DNA from: an uncultured Christensenellaceae bacterium
GTDB lineage: Bacteria; Bacillota; Clostridia; Christensenellales; Christensenellaceae
DNA: 38,635 bases
NCBI GenBank assembly: GCA_934373295.1
Contig: CAKROK010000013.1
Coordinates: forward strand, 1-38,635
Reading direction: 5' to 3'
Positions within the stretch are counted from its first letter, which is position 1; every line of letters begins with the position of its first letter. A model generated the notes under the pieces. It saw only the letters and a list, made by a program, of their open reading frames with translations. It searched no databases and was not told the DNA's origin. Shown piece by piece: positions 1-7,757 of this stretch. The translations under genes and the position numbers were made by a program.

Positions 1-322
1 CTGAAAACCGTGGTTTTCAGACTTTCCCATAAGGAGGTCTGCGACCTCCTCATCCTTCTCCGCTAATCTGTTCAAGGTGAAATGCCTGCATAAGTGCATA
101 ACTTAGTTTTCGGTTATACTTTGTTTCCTGACGGTGACGGTCTTAAAATCGCAAGCGATTTTACAGACCGTATATATTACTTAGAGTAAATAGTTATGTA
201 TGTGATTCTTTCTCGATTACATAAATGTTGACATAACTTCGATAAGCTGATATTGGCTTTTGTTTTGCGCAACTTGTGACGGTCTTAAAATTATGCTGCG
301 CGATAATTTTACAGACCGTATG
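1..322. repeat. Dispersed repeat R1, copy 1
   Basis: This noncoding stretch matches 11669-11990 along nearly its whole length with scattered substitutions. It contains four inverted repeats: CTGAAAACC/GGTTTTCAG (1-20), AGGAGGT/ACCTCCT near 31-51, and two long hairpins at about 136-171 and 278-319. The two long hairpins share the outer arms GACGGTCTTAAAAT and ATTTTACAGACCGT but have different inner stems and loops. No open reading frame of note lies inside. The repeat may start left of the window. It could be a small nonautonomous element or a structured RNA; neither is established. Confidence 0.8.
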
Positions 323-370
323 CTTTAGTTTGTGGTAGGAGTTTTGGCGAGGATGGAGTATAGTTTGTGC

Positions 371-600
371 ACTTGAGTTTAAAAGACGGAACGCATACGT
401 AAATTGAATAATTAGGTTGCTTTGCTTCGCAAAGCTCCATTATATGTGCGCGGCGCGGCAGGCGGGCTTAGTTTTTGCGGCCGAAGGCCGCAAAAACCTG
501 CGCCGCACGTCGTCGGCAAGCTCGCTTTTTGTTCGTAGGGCAGGGCATATGACTTGCGTATAAAAAATCGCTTTCGACGGTCTGCCGCGTCGAAAGCGAT
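371..600 (-). repeat. Dispersed modular hairpin repeat R2, copy 1
   Basis: Related to copies at 6160-6470, 13130-13404 and, core only, 30751-30861. Read on the minus strand it has a terminator-like hairpin (567-600), a left flank with AAGCGAGCTTGCCGA, a core opened by GCGGCGCAGG, stem C (472-496, 11-bp arms with GAA loop), the CTAAG junction, a truncated stem B, and a right flank with the GCTTTGC/GCAAAGC hairpin (419-435) and AACCTAATTATTCAATTT. Stem A present in copies 2 and 3 is missing here, so this copy is partly degenerate. It abuts the 3' end of the MATE gene. Bases 323-370 between the R1 and R2 copies show nothing recognisable. Confidence 0.8.
561..600 (-). terminator. Rho-independent terminator of the MATE gene
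   Basis: Perfect 13-bp stem (567-579 with 588-600) followed on the minus strand by a run of six T, starting 7 bases beyond the stop codon of the MATE gene at 607. The same hairpin position with a different stem sequence begins R2 copy 2 at 6160, so it may belong to the repeat as well as to the gene. Confidence 0.85.
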
Positions 601-606
601 ACCTTA

Positions 607-1926
607 TTATGCCCTTATAACATCCTTATCCCTCAATATGAAAACAATCGCCACAACTGCGGTGATAAGCTCCGTGAGCGAATACGCGAACCATATCGCA
701 TCCGCGCCGAATATCGCGGGCAGGGCGAATATCATCACCGTCGTCAATCCTAATCCGCGCATAAGGGAGATCACGAGCGATCTTCCCGTCTGAAGCACGC
801 TTTGCAGGTAATAGCTCGCGACTATGCCTATGCCCATGAAAAGGAACGCGGGCGAGTGCTTTAGGTATATCGCGGGCGTGAGCGCGAGCACATCCGCCGA
901 CGCGTCCATATACAGTCCCGTTATCTGCTTGGGCAGGAGTATCGCAAGCGCACAGAACGCCGCGCCCATTATGAGCGCCGTCATGAGCGCGCGTGTTAGG
1001 ACGTATTTTACGCGCTTCAGCTGCCCCGCGCCGAAGTTCGCGGAGGCTATCGGGCTGACAGCTTGCCCCACACCGTAGAACATGGTCATCATGAGTATCT
1101 GTACGTTCGCTATCACGCCGAATATCGCCAGCTCGTCGCTGCCTAACAACCTCATGAGCTGCTTGTTAAAGAACATGACGGTTATGCCAAAGGATATGTC
1201 TACCAAAAAAGGAGAAAATCCCACCGCGGCTATCTTTTTAAACGTGCCCGAAAATCCGGACGGCTTAGCGACGCGCAGCTTGCACTTCTTCATAAAGAAG
1301 TAGCTTAAAAGTATGAGCACGCCAACATACTGCCCTATCGCCGTGGCGAGTCCCGCGCCCGCGAGTCCCATATCACACGTAAATACCAAAAACACGTCTA
1401 AAAATATGTTTATGACGCCGCCCGTTACGACGGACGCAGTCGCCAGTCCGGGCGCGCCGTCACTGCGCACGAACGCTATCAGCACCTGACCCATCAAAAA
1501 TGCGGGCGTCGCCCACGCGATGTTTATCGCATACTGCGCGCAATAGGGCAAAAGCTCGTCATTCGCGCCGAACGCACGCAGCAGCGGATTTAAGAATATA
1601 ACTAAAGCCGCCGTCAATATCACGGTAAGCACGGCGGCGGATATGAGCGATGCGGAAAAATACCTCTCTGCGGCCTTTTCGTCGCCCCGTCCGCGCTCGA
1701 CGCCCATGTTAACCGCGCCGCCCAGTCCCAAGAAAAGCCCCAGGCTTATTATTATCGACCACAGCGGCATTATCAGCGAAAGCGCCGCGCTGCCCGTCGT
1801 TCCCGCATACTGCCCTACGCATATCATGTCCACCGTGCTGTATATCGAGCAGATTATCGCGCTGCCAAAGGCAGAAAACAAATACCTCGTATATAGCTTT
1901 TTGATGTTGTCCTTTAACAGATCCAT
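607..1926 (-). CDS. MATE family efflux transporter
   Basis: A polytopic membrane protein of 439 residues, the normal size of multidrug and toxin extrusion (MATE) proteins. It has about twelve hydrophobic segments in two similar halves, and near the N-terminus a segment with STVDMICVGQ, typical of MATE transmembrane helix 1. The family exports cationic drugs or metabolites in exchange for Na+ or H+; the substrate here cannot be read from the sequence. A start at 1947 is possible, but the ATG at 1926 sits 7 bases after GGGGG and fits better. It is monocistronic, with its own strong promoter (2044-2072), a leader with overlapping hairpins, and a terminator right behind it. Confidence 0.9.
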   Translation of the reverse strand: MDLLKDNIKKLYTRYLFSAFGSAIICSIYSTVDMICVGQYAGTTGSAALSLIMPLWSIIISLGLFLGLGGAVNMGVERGRGDEKAAERYFSASLISAAVLTVILTAALVIFLNPLLRAFGANDELLPYCAQYAINIAWATPAFLMGQVLIAFVRSDGAPGLATASVVTGGVINIFLDVFLVFTCDMGLAGAGLATAIGQYVGVLILLSYFFMKKCKLRVAKPSGFSGTFKKIAAVGFSPFLVDISFGITVMFFNKQLMRLLGSDELAIFGVIANVQILMMTMFYGVGQAVSPIASANFGAGQLKRVKYVLTRALMTALIMGAAFCALAILLPKQITGLYMDASADVLALTPAIYLKHSPAFLFMGIGIVASYYLQSVLQTGRSLVISLMRGLGLTTVMIFALPAIFGADAIWFAYSLTELITAVVAIVFILRDKDVIRA

Positions 1927-1952
1927 TTTTTGACCCCCATTTTTCATTTTTA

Positions 1953-2026
1953 CAAATATAAAAGCCGGAGAAGAACCCCGGACGCATCCGACATCTTCTC
2001 CGGCATTGTGATTGCGATCACATGCC
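1953..2026 (-). promoter_or_regulatory. MATE leader with overlapping hairpins, possible attenuator
   Basis: The roughly 110-base leader of the MATE mRNA forms two mutually competing hairpins. The first is GGCAT/ATGCC with an inner GTGAT/ATCAC stem (2002-2026). The second is a perfect 11-bp stem GCCGGAGAAGA/TCTTCTCCGGC (1964-2004) followed by TTTTATATTT. They share bases 2002-2004. This is the arrangement of a conditional terminator, but I do not recognise a named riboswitch class. The second hairpin could instead simply be the terminator of the DHHW gene upstream, although it lies downstream of the MATE promoter. Confidence 0.5.
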
Positions 2027-2043
2027 CTCCGATGAGCGTTACT

Positions 2044-2072
2044 ATTATAAATGATAGCTTAGGCTATGTCAA
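2044..2072 (-). promoter_or_regulatory. Sigma-A promoter of the MATE gene
   Basis: On the minus strand TTGACA (2067-2072) and TATAAT (2044-2049) are both consensus and separated by exactly 17 bases. It lies between the end of the DHHW gene and the MATE gene, so the MATE gene is transcribed separately. Confidence 0.85.
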
Positions 2073-2087
2073 CAGGATTTTTCCCGC

Positions 2088-3209
2088 CTATTGCAGCCAC
2101 GCCACATCCGTCGAATCAGAGATGTTGTTAGCGCCGTAAAGTATCAAGAGCTCGGTCGTGTTGTGCTCCTTTATAAGCTCGCTCACGTTTCCTCGGTAGT
2201 AGCGCATGTCCACCATCACGACCTCCTCATAGTTTTCGCAGAGGAACGTCGCAAAGCAGTGCGCATACGAGTCCTTTAATATCATTATGCTCCTGCCGTT
2301 TTTGACGTCCTCGTTCTTTACGCTCACCACGGCGTGGTTTCCGTCCAAAAACACGGGGTATTTATCCATGTTCTCGTCGTGGTCGTAAAAATACAGCGAG
2401 TCATACGTCTGCTTTTTGGTCACGTCGTCTATCGTCACTTCATATTTATAGTTGTTCGCGGAGTGCCATATCTCCACATCGTCAGGCTTTTCCGCCCAAA
2501 GTCCGCTCTTTGAATAATTCGTGCCGTAAAAATCGGAGAGCGTCTCCTTTTTTGAAAATTCCGTCACGGGCGCAAGGCCGTTTTTCTCGCAGAACGCGGT
2601 ATACATGAGATACGCGCCTTGCGTGGTGACGTGGTGATCCGTCTTATAGTATATCTGCTTATCTAAATTGCTCTTAAAAACCTCACGCAGATCGATGATA
2701 TCCGTCTTTCCCGCGTTTTTTTGAGCGATGTCGTATATCTCGTCGTCCGGATAGCTCTCGTGATTCGCGGGCAGCTCGTCCTTTAGGATATATCCCGCAT
2801 TGGGGACTATCATCATCGTCGCGGGCAGTGAGTTATCCTGCGCAAATTCGCACAGGCGGGTGATGTTCCTCGCGCAGAGGTCCTTATCCAGCGCCTCGGG
2901 CGTCGCGATGAGGTAGCCGTCCGCGCATTTATACACACCGGACGCGCCGTTTCTCCCGCAGAGCAGGTCAAAATACGAGCTTATCCCCACGAACGTCTCC
3001 CTGAACGGGAACTGGTCGGAGGTAAACGTATCTATGCCGGAGGAAAAATCCCCGCTCATGAGCGTCTGTGCGGAAAACTCGGGAAAGCTCGCCAGCACCT
3101 TCTTTTCGTTCTGTGAATAATCCTGCTTAGGCAGCACCGCGAGCAGCACGGCGAATACGGTTATAAACGCGATAAACACTATCGCGACGGCATATCTTGA
3201 TTTTTTCAT
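2088..3209 (-). CDS. DHHW family protein, SGNH-like polysaccharide O-acyltransferase partner
   Basis: A 373-residue protein anchored by one N-terminal membrane helix (about residues 7-25) with an extracytoplasmic domain of the DHHW/AlgX-like family. The diagnostic motif reads DHHV at residues 191-194 within YKTDHHVTTQGAY; the usual final W is V here. A later KDSYAH segment supplies the probable nucleophilic serine. Members of this family work with MBOAT proteins to transfer acetyl groups onto exported polysaccharides. The gene follows the MBOAT gene by 11 bases with GGAGGTG in front of its ATG, so the two are co-transcribed. The glycan acceptor is unknown. Confidence 0.8.
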   Translation of the reverse strand: MKKSRYAVAIVFIAFITVFAVLLAVLPKQDYSQNEKKVLASFPEFSAQTLMSGDFSSGIDTFTSDQFPFRETFVGISSYFDLLCGRNGASGVYKCADGYLIATPEALDKDLCARNITRLCEFAQDNSLPATMMIVPNAGYILKDELPANHESYPDDEIYDIAQKNAGKTDIIDLREVFKSNLDKQIYYKTDHHVTTQGAYLMYTAFCEKNGLAPVTEFSKKETLSDFYGTNYSKSGLWAEKPDDVEIWHSANNYKYEVTIDDVTKKQTYDSLYFYDHDENMDKYPVFLDGNHAVVSVKNEDVKNGRSIMILKDSYAHCFATFLCENYEEVVMVDMRYYRGNVSELIKEHNTTELLILYGANNISDSTDVAWLQ

Positions 3210-3220
3210 GACGCACCTCC

Positions 3221-4615
3221 TTAGAAACGATAATAGAGGAAGGGATTATAGCTCGAGCTGACGAGCGCCGCCGTACACAGCACGAGCACTATCAGCGCGG
3301 CGATCACCTCTACAGGCACGGCCGCCTTTGTCTTATCCAGCTTATAATACAGCTTCTTTCCCACGGGCAGGCACGCGAACACCGCCACCGCCAGCAGGGG
3401 CAGATATGACAGCACCATATACGCCGCCTTATCGCCTATGACCCCGTCGGAAAGCGTGAACAGCGATTTAAAGAACGCGCCCATCTGCGCCATATCCGTG
3501 AAGTCGAAAATCACCCAGCCCAGCACGATGAACAGCAGCGCGTATACATGCGAGAAAAACGCAGGCAGCTTGTCGAGATATTTTTTTAAGAACAGCTTTT
3601 CGACTATGAGCAATATTCCGAAATAAGCTCCCCACAGCACGAAATTGCCGCTCGCGCCGTGCCAAAGACCGGTCAGCAGCCAGACTATCGCTAAGTTTAA
3701 TACCATCCTGCCCGTGCCCTTGCGGTTTCCGCCCAGCGGGATGTAGACGTATTCTCTGAACCACGTCCCGAGGGATATGTGCCAGCGCCGCCAGAATTCC
3801 GTAATGCTCTTTGAGATGTACGGATAGTCGAAGTTCTTCACGAATTCAAACCCGAACATGTTCCCAAGTCCCCTCGCCATGTCCGAATATCCCGCGAAAT
3901 CGAAGTATATCTGAAGCGTGAAGGCGATTATGCCCACCCAGCTTCCTAAAATGCCGTTGTTCGTTCCGCCCTTTATCGCCGCCCAGAGTATGCCCATCTG
4001 ATTGGCTATTAGCACCTTTTTCGCGAGGCCCACCAAAAATAGCTTTACGCCGCGCGTGAACATGGGCATGTTCTCCCTGCGGTTCATGAGCTGATATTCT
4101 ACGTCGACATACCGCACTATAGGCCCTGCTATGAGCTGAGGGAACAGCGCGACATACGTGCCGAAGGTTATGTAGTTCTTCTGCGCCTTGCAGTTGCCCC
4201 AATACACGTCTATGACATAGCTCATCGCCTGGAAGGTATAGAACGAAATGCCTATGGGGAGTGCTATTTCAGGCACGGCGAGCGTGGAGAATATGGGGAT
4301 ATCGTTTATCATATCCGCCGCAAAGCCCGCGTATTTAAAGTATCCGAGCAGACCCAGGTTCACCACGACGCACAGGACGAGCACGAGCTTCTTTTTGCCC
4401 TTGTTTTCTCTGAATTTTTCTATCAAAAGCCCGCTGACATAATTAAGCGTGATGGACGCTATCATCAAAAGCACATATATCGGCTCGCCGAAGCCATAGA
4501 ATATTATGCTCACGACAAACAGCCACGGGTTTCTGAATTTTCGCGGGAGCAGGTAGTATACGCCCATCGTGACGACGAGGTATACGAACATGAATAGCAG
4601 ACTGCTGAATACCAT
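3221..4615 (-). CDS. MBOAT family O-acyltransferase (AlgI/DltB-like)
   Basis: A 464-residue polytopic membrane protein with the hallmarks of membrane-bound O-acyltransferases: the FWRRWHISLGTWFREY block (about 274-289), PLGGNRKG (293-300), and the catalytic histidine in LTGLWHGASGNF (H319). Family members pass acyl groups from the cytoplasmic donor across the membrane to exported polymers. The start at 4615 has AAGGAG at the right distance. Neighbours are a DHHW protein downstream and two lipoproteins upstream on the same strand. This points to acetylation of a wall polysaccharide or capsule rather than D-alanylation of teichoic acid, because no dltA, dltC or dltD gene is nearby. Confidence 0.92.
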   Translation of the reverse strand: MVFSSLLFMFVYLVVTMGVYYLLPRKFRNPWLFVVSIIFYGFGEPIYVLLMIASITLNYVSGLLIEKFRENKGKKKLVLVLCVVVNLGLLGYFKYAGFAADMINDIPIFSTLAVPEIALPIGISFYTFQAMSYVIDVYWGNCKAQKNYITFGTYVALFPQLIAGPIVRYVDVEYQLMNRRENMPMFTRGVKLFLVGLAKKVLIANQMGILWAAIKGGTNNGILGSWVGIIAFTLQIYFDFAGYSDMARGLGNMFGFEFVKNFDYPYISKSITEFWRRWHISLGTWFREYVYIPLGGNRKGTGRMVLNLAIVWLLTGLWHGASGNFVLWGAYFGILLIVEKLFLKKYLDKLPAFFSHVYALLFIVLGWVIFDFTDMAQMGAFFKSLFTLSDGVIGDKAAYMVLSYLPLLAVAVFACLPVGKKLYYKLDKTKAAVPVEVIAALIVLVLCTAALVSSSYNPFLYYRF

Positions 4616-4648
4616 TGATTTCTCCTTGACTTACATTAATAAACAGCA

Positions 4649-4676
4649 AGGCAGACCGCGAAAAATCGGCCTGCCT
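4649..4676 (-). other. Intercistronic hairpin, not a clear terminator
   Basis: AGGCAG/CTGCCT with an inner CCG/CGG pairing lies in the 89-base gap between the DUF4358 lipoprotein gene and the MBOAT gene. On the minus strand it is followed by TGCTGTTTA rather than a T run, so it may be an RNA processing or stability element or a weak attenuator. Confidence 0.4.
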
Positions 4677-4704
4677 CGACATATTCTTTAAAATACCGCG
4701 CGGA

Positions 4705-5172
4705 TTACTTCGCCGCGTCCTCAAATATCTTTTCCATGTCCGCGTGCTTTGCGGAGAGGAACATCGCGACGTAATTTCCGTTTTCGATCACCTTGCACTC
4801 TTTAGCGAGCGCGGCGTTTTCGGGGTCATAGCTTTCAGACTGGACTTTGACCTCCTCAATGCGGTTATTGAGCTTGTCCGCGACCTTTTTCGCCGCGTCT
4901 GCGGATGTCGCCTTTATCATTATTATCTCATCGGGGAATACGCCGTCCATGGTGATGAAGCATGCGGACTGTTCGATATCCGCCGCCTCTATGCCATAGA
5001 GGTCTAAAAGCCTCGACGAATCCACGTCCATCGCGCCGTCTATCGCAAGGTCGGTAACTATCTTATCCTTTACCGCCGCAATGTCGATGTCCTTTGTTTC
5101 GCCGCCGCCCGAGCAGGCCGCCAGCGTGAATACCGTAATGAGCGCGAGTATGAGCGCAGCTATCTTTTTCAT
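4705..5172 (-). CDS. DUF4358 family lipoprotein
   Basis: A 155-residue secreted lipoprotein with a positively charged start (MKKIAAL), a hydrophobic stretch and the lipobox LAAC with the lipidated cysteine at residue 20. The rest is a small domain of the DUF4358 type with the run DEIIMIKATSADAAKKV. The start at 5172 is chosen over one 60 bases upstream because it begins the signal peptide and follows GGAAAGG. It sits 23 bases after the SGNH lipoprotein gene, in the same operon as the MBOAT and DHHW genes. Its function is unknown; the setting suggests a surface-exposed accessory protein in glycan modification. Confidence 0.75.
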   Translation of the reverse strand: MKKIAALILALITVFTLAACSGGGETKDIDIAAVKDKIVTDLAIDGAMDVDSSRLLDLYGIEAADIEQSACFITMDGVFPDEIIMIKATSADAAKKVADKLNNRIEEVKVQSESYDPENAALAKECKVIENGNYVAMFLSAKHADMEKIFEDAAK

Positions 5173-5195
5173 ATTATAAATTTCCTTTCCTGTTT

Positions 5196-6044
5196 TTATC
5201 CTACAGTATGAGTAAGCAGGTAATCCACCCACTTCTCACAGCCCTTCTCAGTGAAATGTACGCCCATGTTCTTCGGGTCGCTGCAATAGTCTTGGGGAAG
5301 GTATTCACCCGATTCGTCATACATCACAGAAGCAACATTTACGAAATACCAGCCCTCCTGCTCGCAAAGCTCCTTGAGGCGCTCGTTATATTTCTTAATG
5401 TTGTCGTTGTTGAGGTTCTTTCCCGATATCTTGCTCGTGGAGGTCATGGGGGTCATAGACTGAACGATTATCTTGACGTCGGGAGACTTTTCAAGAATTT
5501 TGCCTACGAGCGTCTTGTAGTTCTCGATAGTCTTGTCTATCCCGTAAACGCCTAGGTCATTCATGCCAAGCATCATATAAATTTTCTTTGCGCCTGACTT
5601 GGCTATGCAGTCCTCAACGAGCATCTTTTCACCCTGATAGGAGGGATGCACGGATTTATCGGACACCTCCCAAAGCGCGTTCGCACAGCCGAGACTTCCC
5701 GCAGTGAAGAACTGCGCCTTGCCCAGCGCGCCGCTAGCGGTGCAGTAGTAGCTGAGCTTTAAGCTTACGGAATCACCTACGAACGCCGCATCGTCAAAAT
5801 ACGAAAGGTCGACCGCGTCGCTTTCCGGCACTTCGCCCGTCGCCTGCGGCTCGGGTGTGGGCGTGGGTTCGGGGGTCGGCTCGGGAGTAGGAGTGGGCGT
5901 CGGTTCGGGAGTGGGAGTAGGCTCGACCGTCGGCTCCGCAGAGGGCAGGTTGGGCTTTTCCGGCTTATTTGAGCAGGCCGCCAGCGCGAATATCATAACT
6001 GCGCACATGAGCGCGAGTACCATTCTGAAAATCGATTTGTTCAT
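5196..6044 (-). CDS. SGNH/GDSL hydrolase lipoprotein
   Basis: A 282-residue lipoprotein with lipobox LAAC (C24), then a low-complexity Pro-Thr-Glu linker of PTPEPTP repeats (about 38-67) of the kind that spans the cell wall, then an SGNH hydrolase domain. The nucleophile lies in GDSVS (S92), the block III segment reads LGMNDLG, and the C-terminal histidine is in MGVHFTEKG. Such enzymes add or remove ester groups on carbohydrates. First gene of the minus-strand operon with the DUF4358, MBOAT and DHHW genes. Whether it is an esterase or an acyl-transfer partner cannot be decided from the sequence. Confidence 0.85.
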   Translation of the reverse strand: MNKSIFRMVLALMCAVMIFALAACSNKPEKPNLPSAEPTVEPTPTPEPTPTPTPEPTPEPTPTPEPQATGEVPESDAVDLSYFDDAAFVGDSVSLKLSYYCTASGALGKAQFFTAGSLGCANALWEVSDKSVHPSYQGEKMLVEDCIAKSGAKKIYMMLGMNDLGVYGIDKTIENYKTLVGKILEKSPDVKIIVQSMTPMTSTSKISGKNLNNDNIKKYNERLKELCEQEGWYFVNVASVMYDESGEYLPQDYCSDPKNMGVHFTEKGCEKWVDYLLTHTVG

Positions 6045-6075
6045 AAAGCACTTCCTTATGTATTGATTCTAATTT

Positions 6076-6104
6076 ATAATACCCTAAAACTTCCCTTTTT
6101 GCAA
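6076..6104 (-). promoter_or_regulatory. Promoter of the surface O-acylation operon
   Basis: On the minus strand TTGCAA (6099-6104), a 17-base spacer and TATTAT (6076-6081), about 25 bases ahead of the SGNH lipoprotein start codon. The same pair of hexamers with the same spacing occurs at 28020-28048. Confidence 0.65.
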
Positions 6105-6159
6105 CATTGCCCGAGTTTTTTTACATTACTTTTATATTTTCGCATGGGCATTTAAGGTA

Positions 6160-6197
6160 TCGCATTCGTCTCGGCTGTTTGCCGAATGCGATTTTTT
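6160..6197 (+). terminator. Terminator-like hairpin at the edge of R2 copy 2
   Basis: TCGCATTCG pairs with CGAATGCGA (6160-6168 with 6183-6191), followed by TTTTTT. No plus-strand gene ends upstream of it, so it has no obvious gene to terminate. It corresponds in position to the MATE terminator at the edge of R2 copy 1, with a different paired sequence. Confidence 0.6.
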
Positions 6198-6470
6198 ATA
6201 CGCGAGTCATACGCTTTGCCCTTACGATCAAAAAGCGAGCTTGCCGATGACGTGCGGCGCAGGTTTTTGCGGCAAAGCCGCAAAAACTAAGCCCGCCCCA
6301 ACCCCGCCCCCCTGCGGGGGCGGGGTTGGGGCGGGAGACTTTCAAAAGGGAAAAGGCATCTGCCTTTTCCCTTTTGAAAGCTGCGCCGCGCACATATATT
6401 GGAGCTTTGCGTTAGCAAAGCAACCTAATTATTCAATTTGCGTGAATATTCGCTCTTTTTAAATCAAGCG
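6160..6470 (+). repeat. Dispersed modular hairpin repeat R2, copy 2 (most complete)
   Basis: In order: a terminator-like hairpin (6160-6191) with a following T run, left flank AAGCGAGCTTGCCGA, outer arm GCGGCGCAG (6254-6262), stem C (6264-6286, 10 bp), CTAAG, stem B (6292-6335, a perfect 20-bp GC-only-plus-AA stem with a 4-base loop), stem A (6339-6380, a perfect 20-bp stem), outer arm CTGCGCCGC (6381-6389), and a right flank with the GCTTTGC/GCAAAGC hairpin and CAACCTAATTATTCAATTT. The two outer arms are complementary over 9 bp, so the core can fold as a closed three-hairpin junction. Frames that cross it are not genes. Confidence 0.85.
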
Positions 6471-6485
6471 CACAAATAAAAAAGA

Positions 6486-6505
6486 AAAGGAAGATATCTT
6501 CCTTT
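6486..6505. other. Perfect 20-bp palindrome
   Basis: AAAGGAAGAT followed directly by its reverse complement ATCTTCCTTT, with no loop. It lies between R2 copy 2 and the promoter of the Gld-type ABC operon, about 110 bases upstream of the -35 box. It could be a protein-binding site; nothing else in the window repeats it. The rest of 6506-6610 is AT-rich and shows no gene. Confidence 0.5.
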
Positions 6506-6613
6506 ATGCTTATGATACAGTGTCCCCCATGTATATGTCAATGAATATTATCTATCTTAACATCATGTTTACATTTATGCTCAAAAATCCGCCTTCACCC
6601 AACATTCACACTG

Positions 6614-6641
6614 TTTACAATTTTTTCTAACATGGTACAAT
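6614..6641 (+). promoter_or_regulatory. Promoter of the Gld-type ABC operon
   Basis: TTTACA (6614-6619), a 16-base spacer and TACAAT (6636-6641), giving a leader of about 75 bases before the TTG start at 6723. Confidence 0.6.
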
Positions 6642-6722
6642 TAATCTATAAGCAAGTGGCATTATGTCCATATGCAAATACAAAAAGACTTTTTTATTGA
6701 TTCTTTCAGGAGGTAAAGATTT

Positions 6723-7757
6723 TTGATAAGTGTAAGCGAGCTGACAAAGAGCTATTCCGGCAACCTCGCCGTCGATCACCTCAGCTTTGAGGTGGACGAG
6801 GGTCAGGTATACGGTCTTTTAGGGCCGAACGGCGCCGGAAAGTCCACCACGATGAACATATTGACGGGGTACATCTCCGCGACGTCCGGCACGGTCAAAA
6901 TAGACGGCACGGATATTTTGGAGGAGCCGGAAAAAGCCAAGGCGAAGATAGGCTACCTGCCCGAGATCCCGCCCGTGTATACGGACATGACGGTAAGAGA
7001 ATACCTCAAGTTCGTGTGCGGTCTTAAAAAGGTCGCGAAGGCGGATATCGCAGCGAACATCGACTATGCGATAGACGCGGCGGCGATAAGGGACGTCGAG
7101 AACAGGCTCATAAAGAACCTCTCAAAGGGCTATCGCCAGAGAGTGGGCATAGCGCAGACGCTGCTCGGCTCGCCCAAGGTGCTCATATTTGATGAGCCCA
7201 CCGTCGGTCTCGACCCCAAGCAGATAATCGAGATACGCCAGCTCATAAAGAGCCTGGGCAAAAAGCACACTGTCATATTATCCAGCCATATCTTATCCGA
7301 GGTGAGCGAGATATGCGACAGCATACTTATAATCAATAAGGGCAAGCTCGTCGCGAACGGAACTCCCGAATCCCTCGCAAAGAGCGTGAAGGAAAAGACC
7401 ACGCTCATAGTTACCGTGAGCGCGGACGATACGACCGCAAAAGCCGCCTTAAAGGACGTCGCGGGAATTTCTCAGATAGACTCCGCCGCGGGCGACGAGG
7501 CGGGTACGGTAAAGCTCACCATAACCACGCAGGGCACGGATGACCTGCGCGGGGAAATATCCAAAGCGCTTTCCGCCGCGGGCTGTATAATTTTAGGCAT
7601 GAGCATGTCCTCCATGAGCCTTGAGGATATCTTCTTAGAGCTCACGGGCGAGGACGCAAAGGACGATGCGCCTGACGACGCAGCTGAAGAAAATACCGGC
7701 GATACTGACGAAAATAATGAAGAAAAGGAGGAGACGGCCGATGAGCGCGATATTTAA
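6723..7757 (+). CDS. ABC transporter ATP-binding protein (GldA-like)
   Basis: A 344-residue ATPase with Walker A GPNGAGKST (34-42), signature LSKGYRQRVG (133-142), Walker B VLIFDEPTVGLDP (153-165) and the switch histidine in SSHIL. The start is a TTG nine bases after GGAGG; it gives the usual MI-V--LTK-Y beginning of this family. After the ATPase core and a small regulatory domain there is a strongly acidic tail of about 35 residues (Asp, Glu, Asn and Ala) that most relatives lack. It overlaps the permease gene by 17 bases. The gene set resembles the GldA/GldF/GldG systems, whose role outside Bacteroidota gliding is unclear. Confidence 0.9.
   Translation: MISVSELTKSYSGNLAVDHLSFEVDEGQVYGLLGPNGAGKSTTMNILTGYISATSGTVKIDGTDILEEPEKAKAKIGYLPEIPPVYTDMTVREYLKFVCGLKKVAKADIAANIDYAIDAAAIRDVENRLIKNLSKGYRQRVGIAQTLLGSPKVLIFDEPTVGLDPKQIIEIRQLIKSLGKKHTVILSSHILSEVSEICDSILIINKGKLVANGTPESLAKSVKEKTTLIVTVSADDTTAKAALKDVAGISQIDSAAGDEAGTVKLTITTQGTDDLRGEISKALSAAGCIILGMSMSSMSLEDIFLELTGEDAKDDAPDDAAEENTGDTDENNEEKEETADERDI

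Noticed and set aside
5857..6066. Glycine-valine-serine repeat peptide on the plus strand
   Set aside because: It is the antisense shadow of the PTPEPTP linker of the SGNH lipoprotein.
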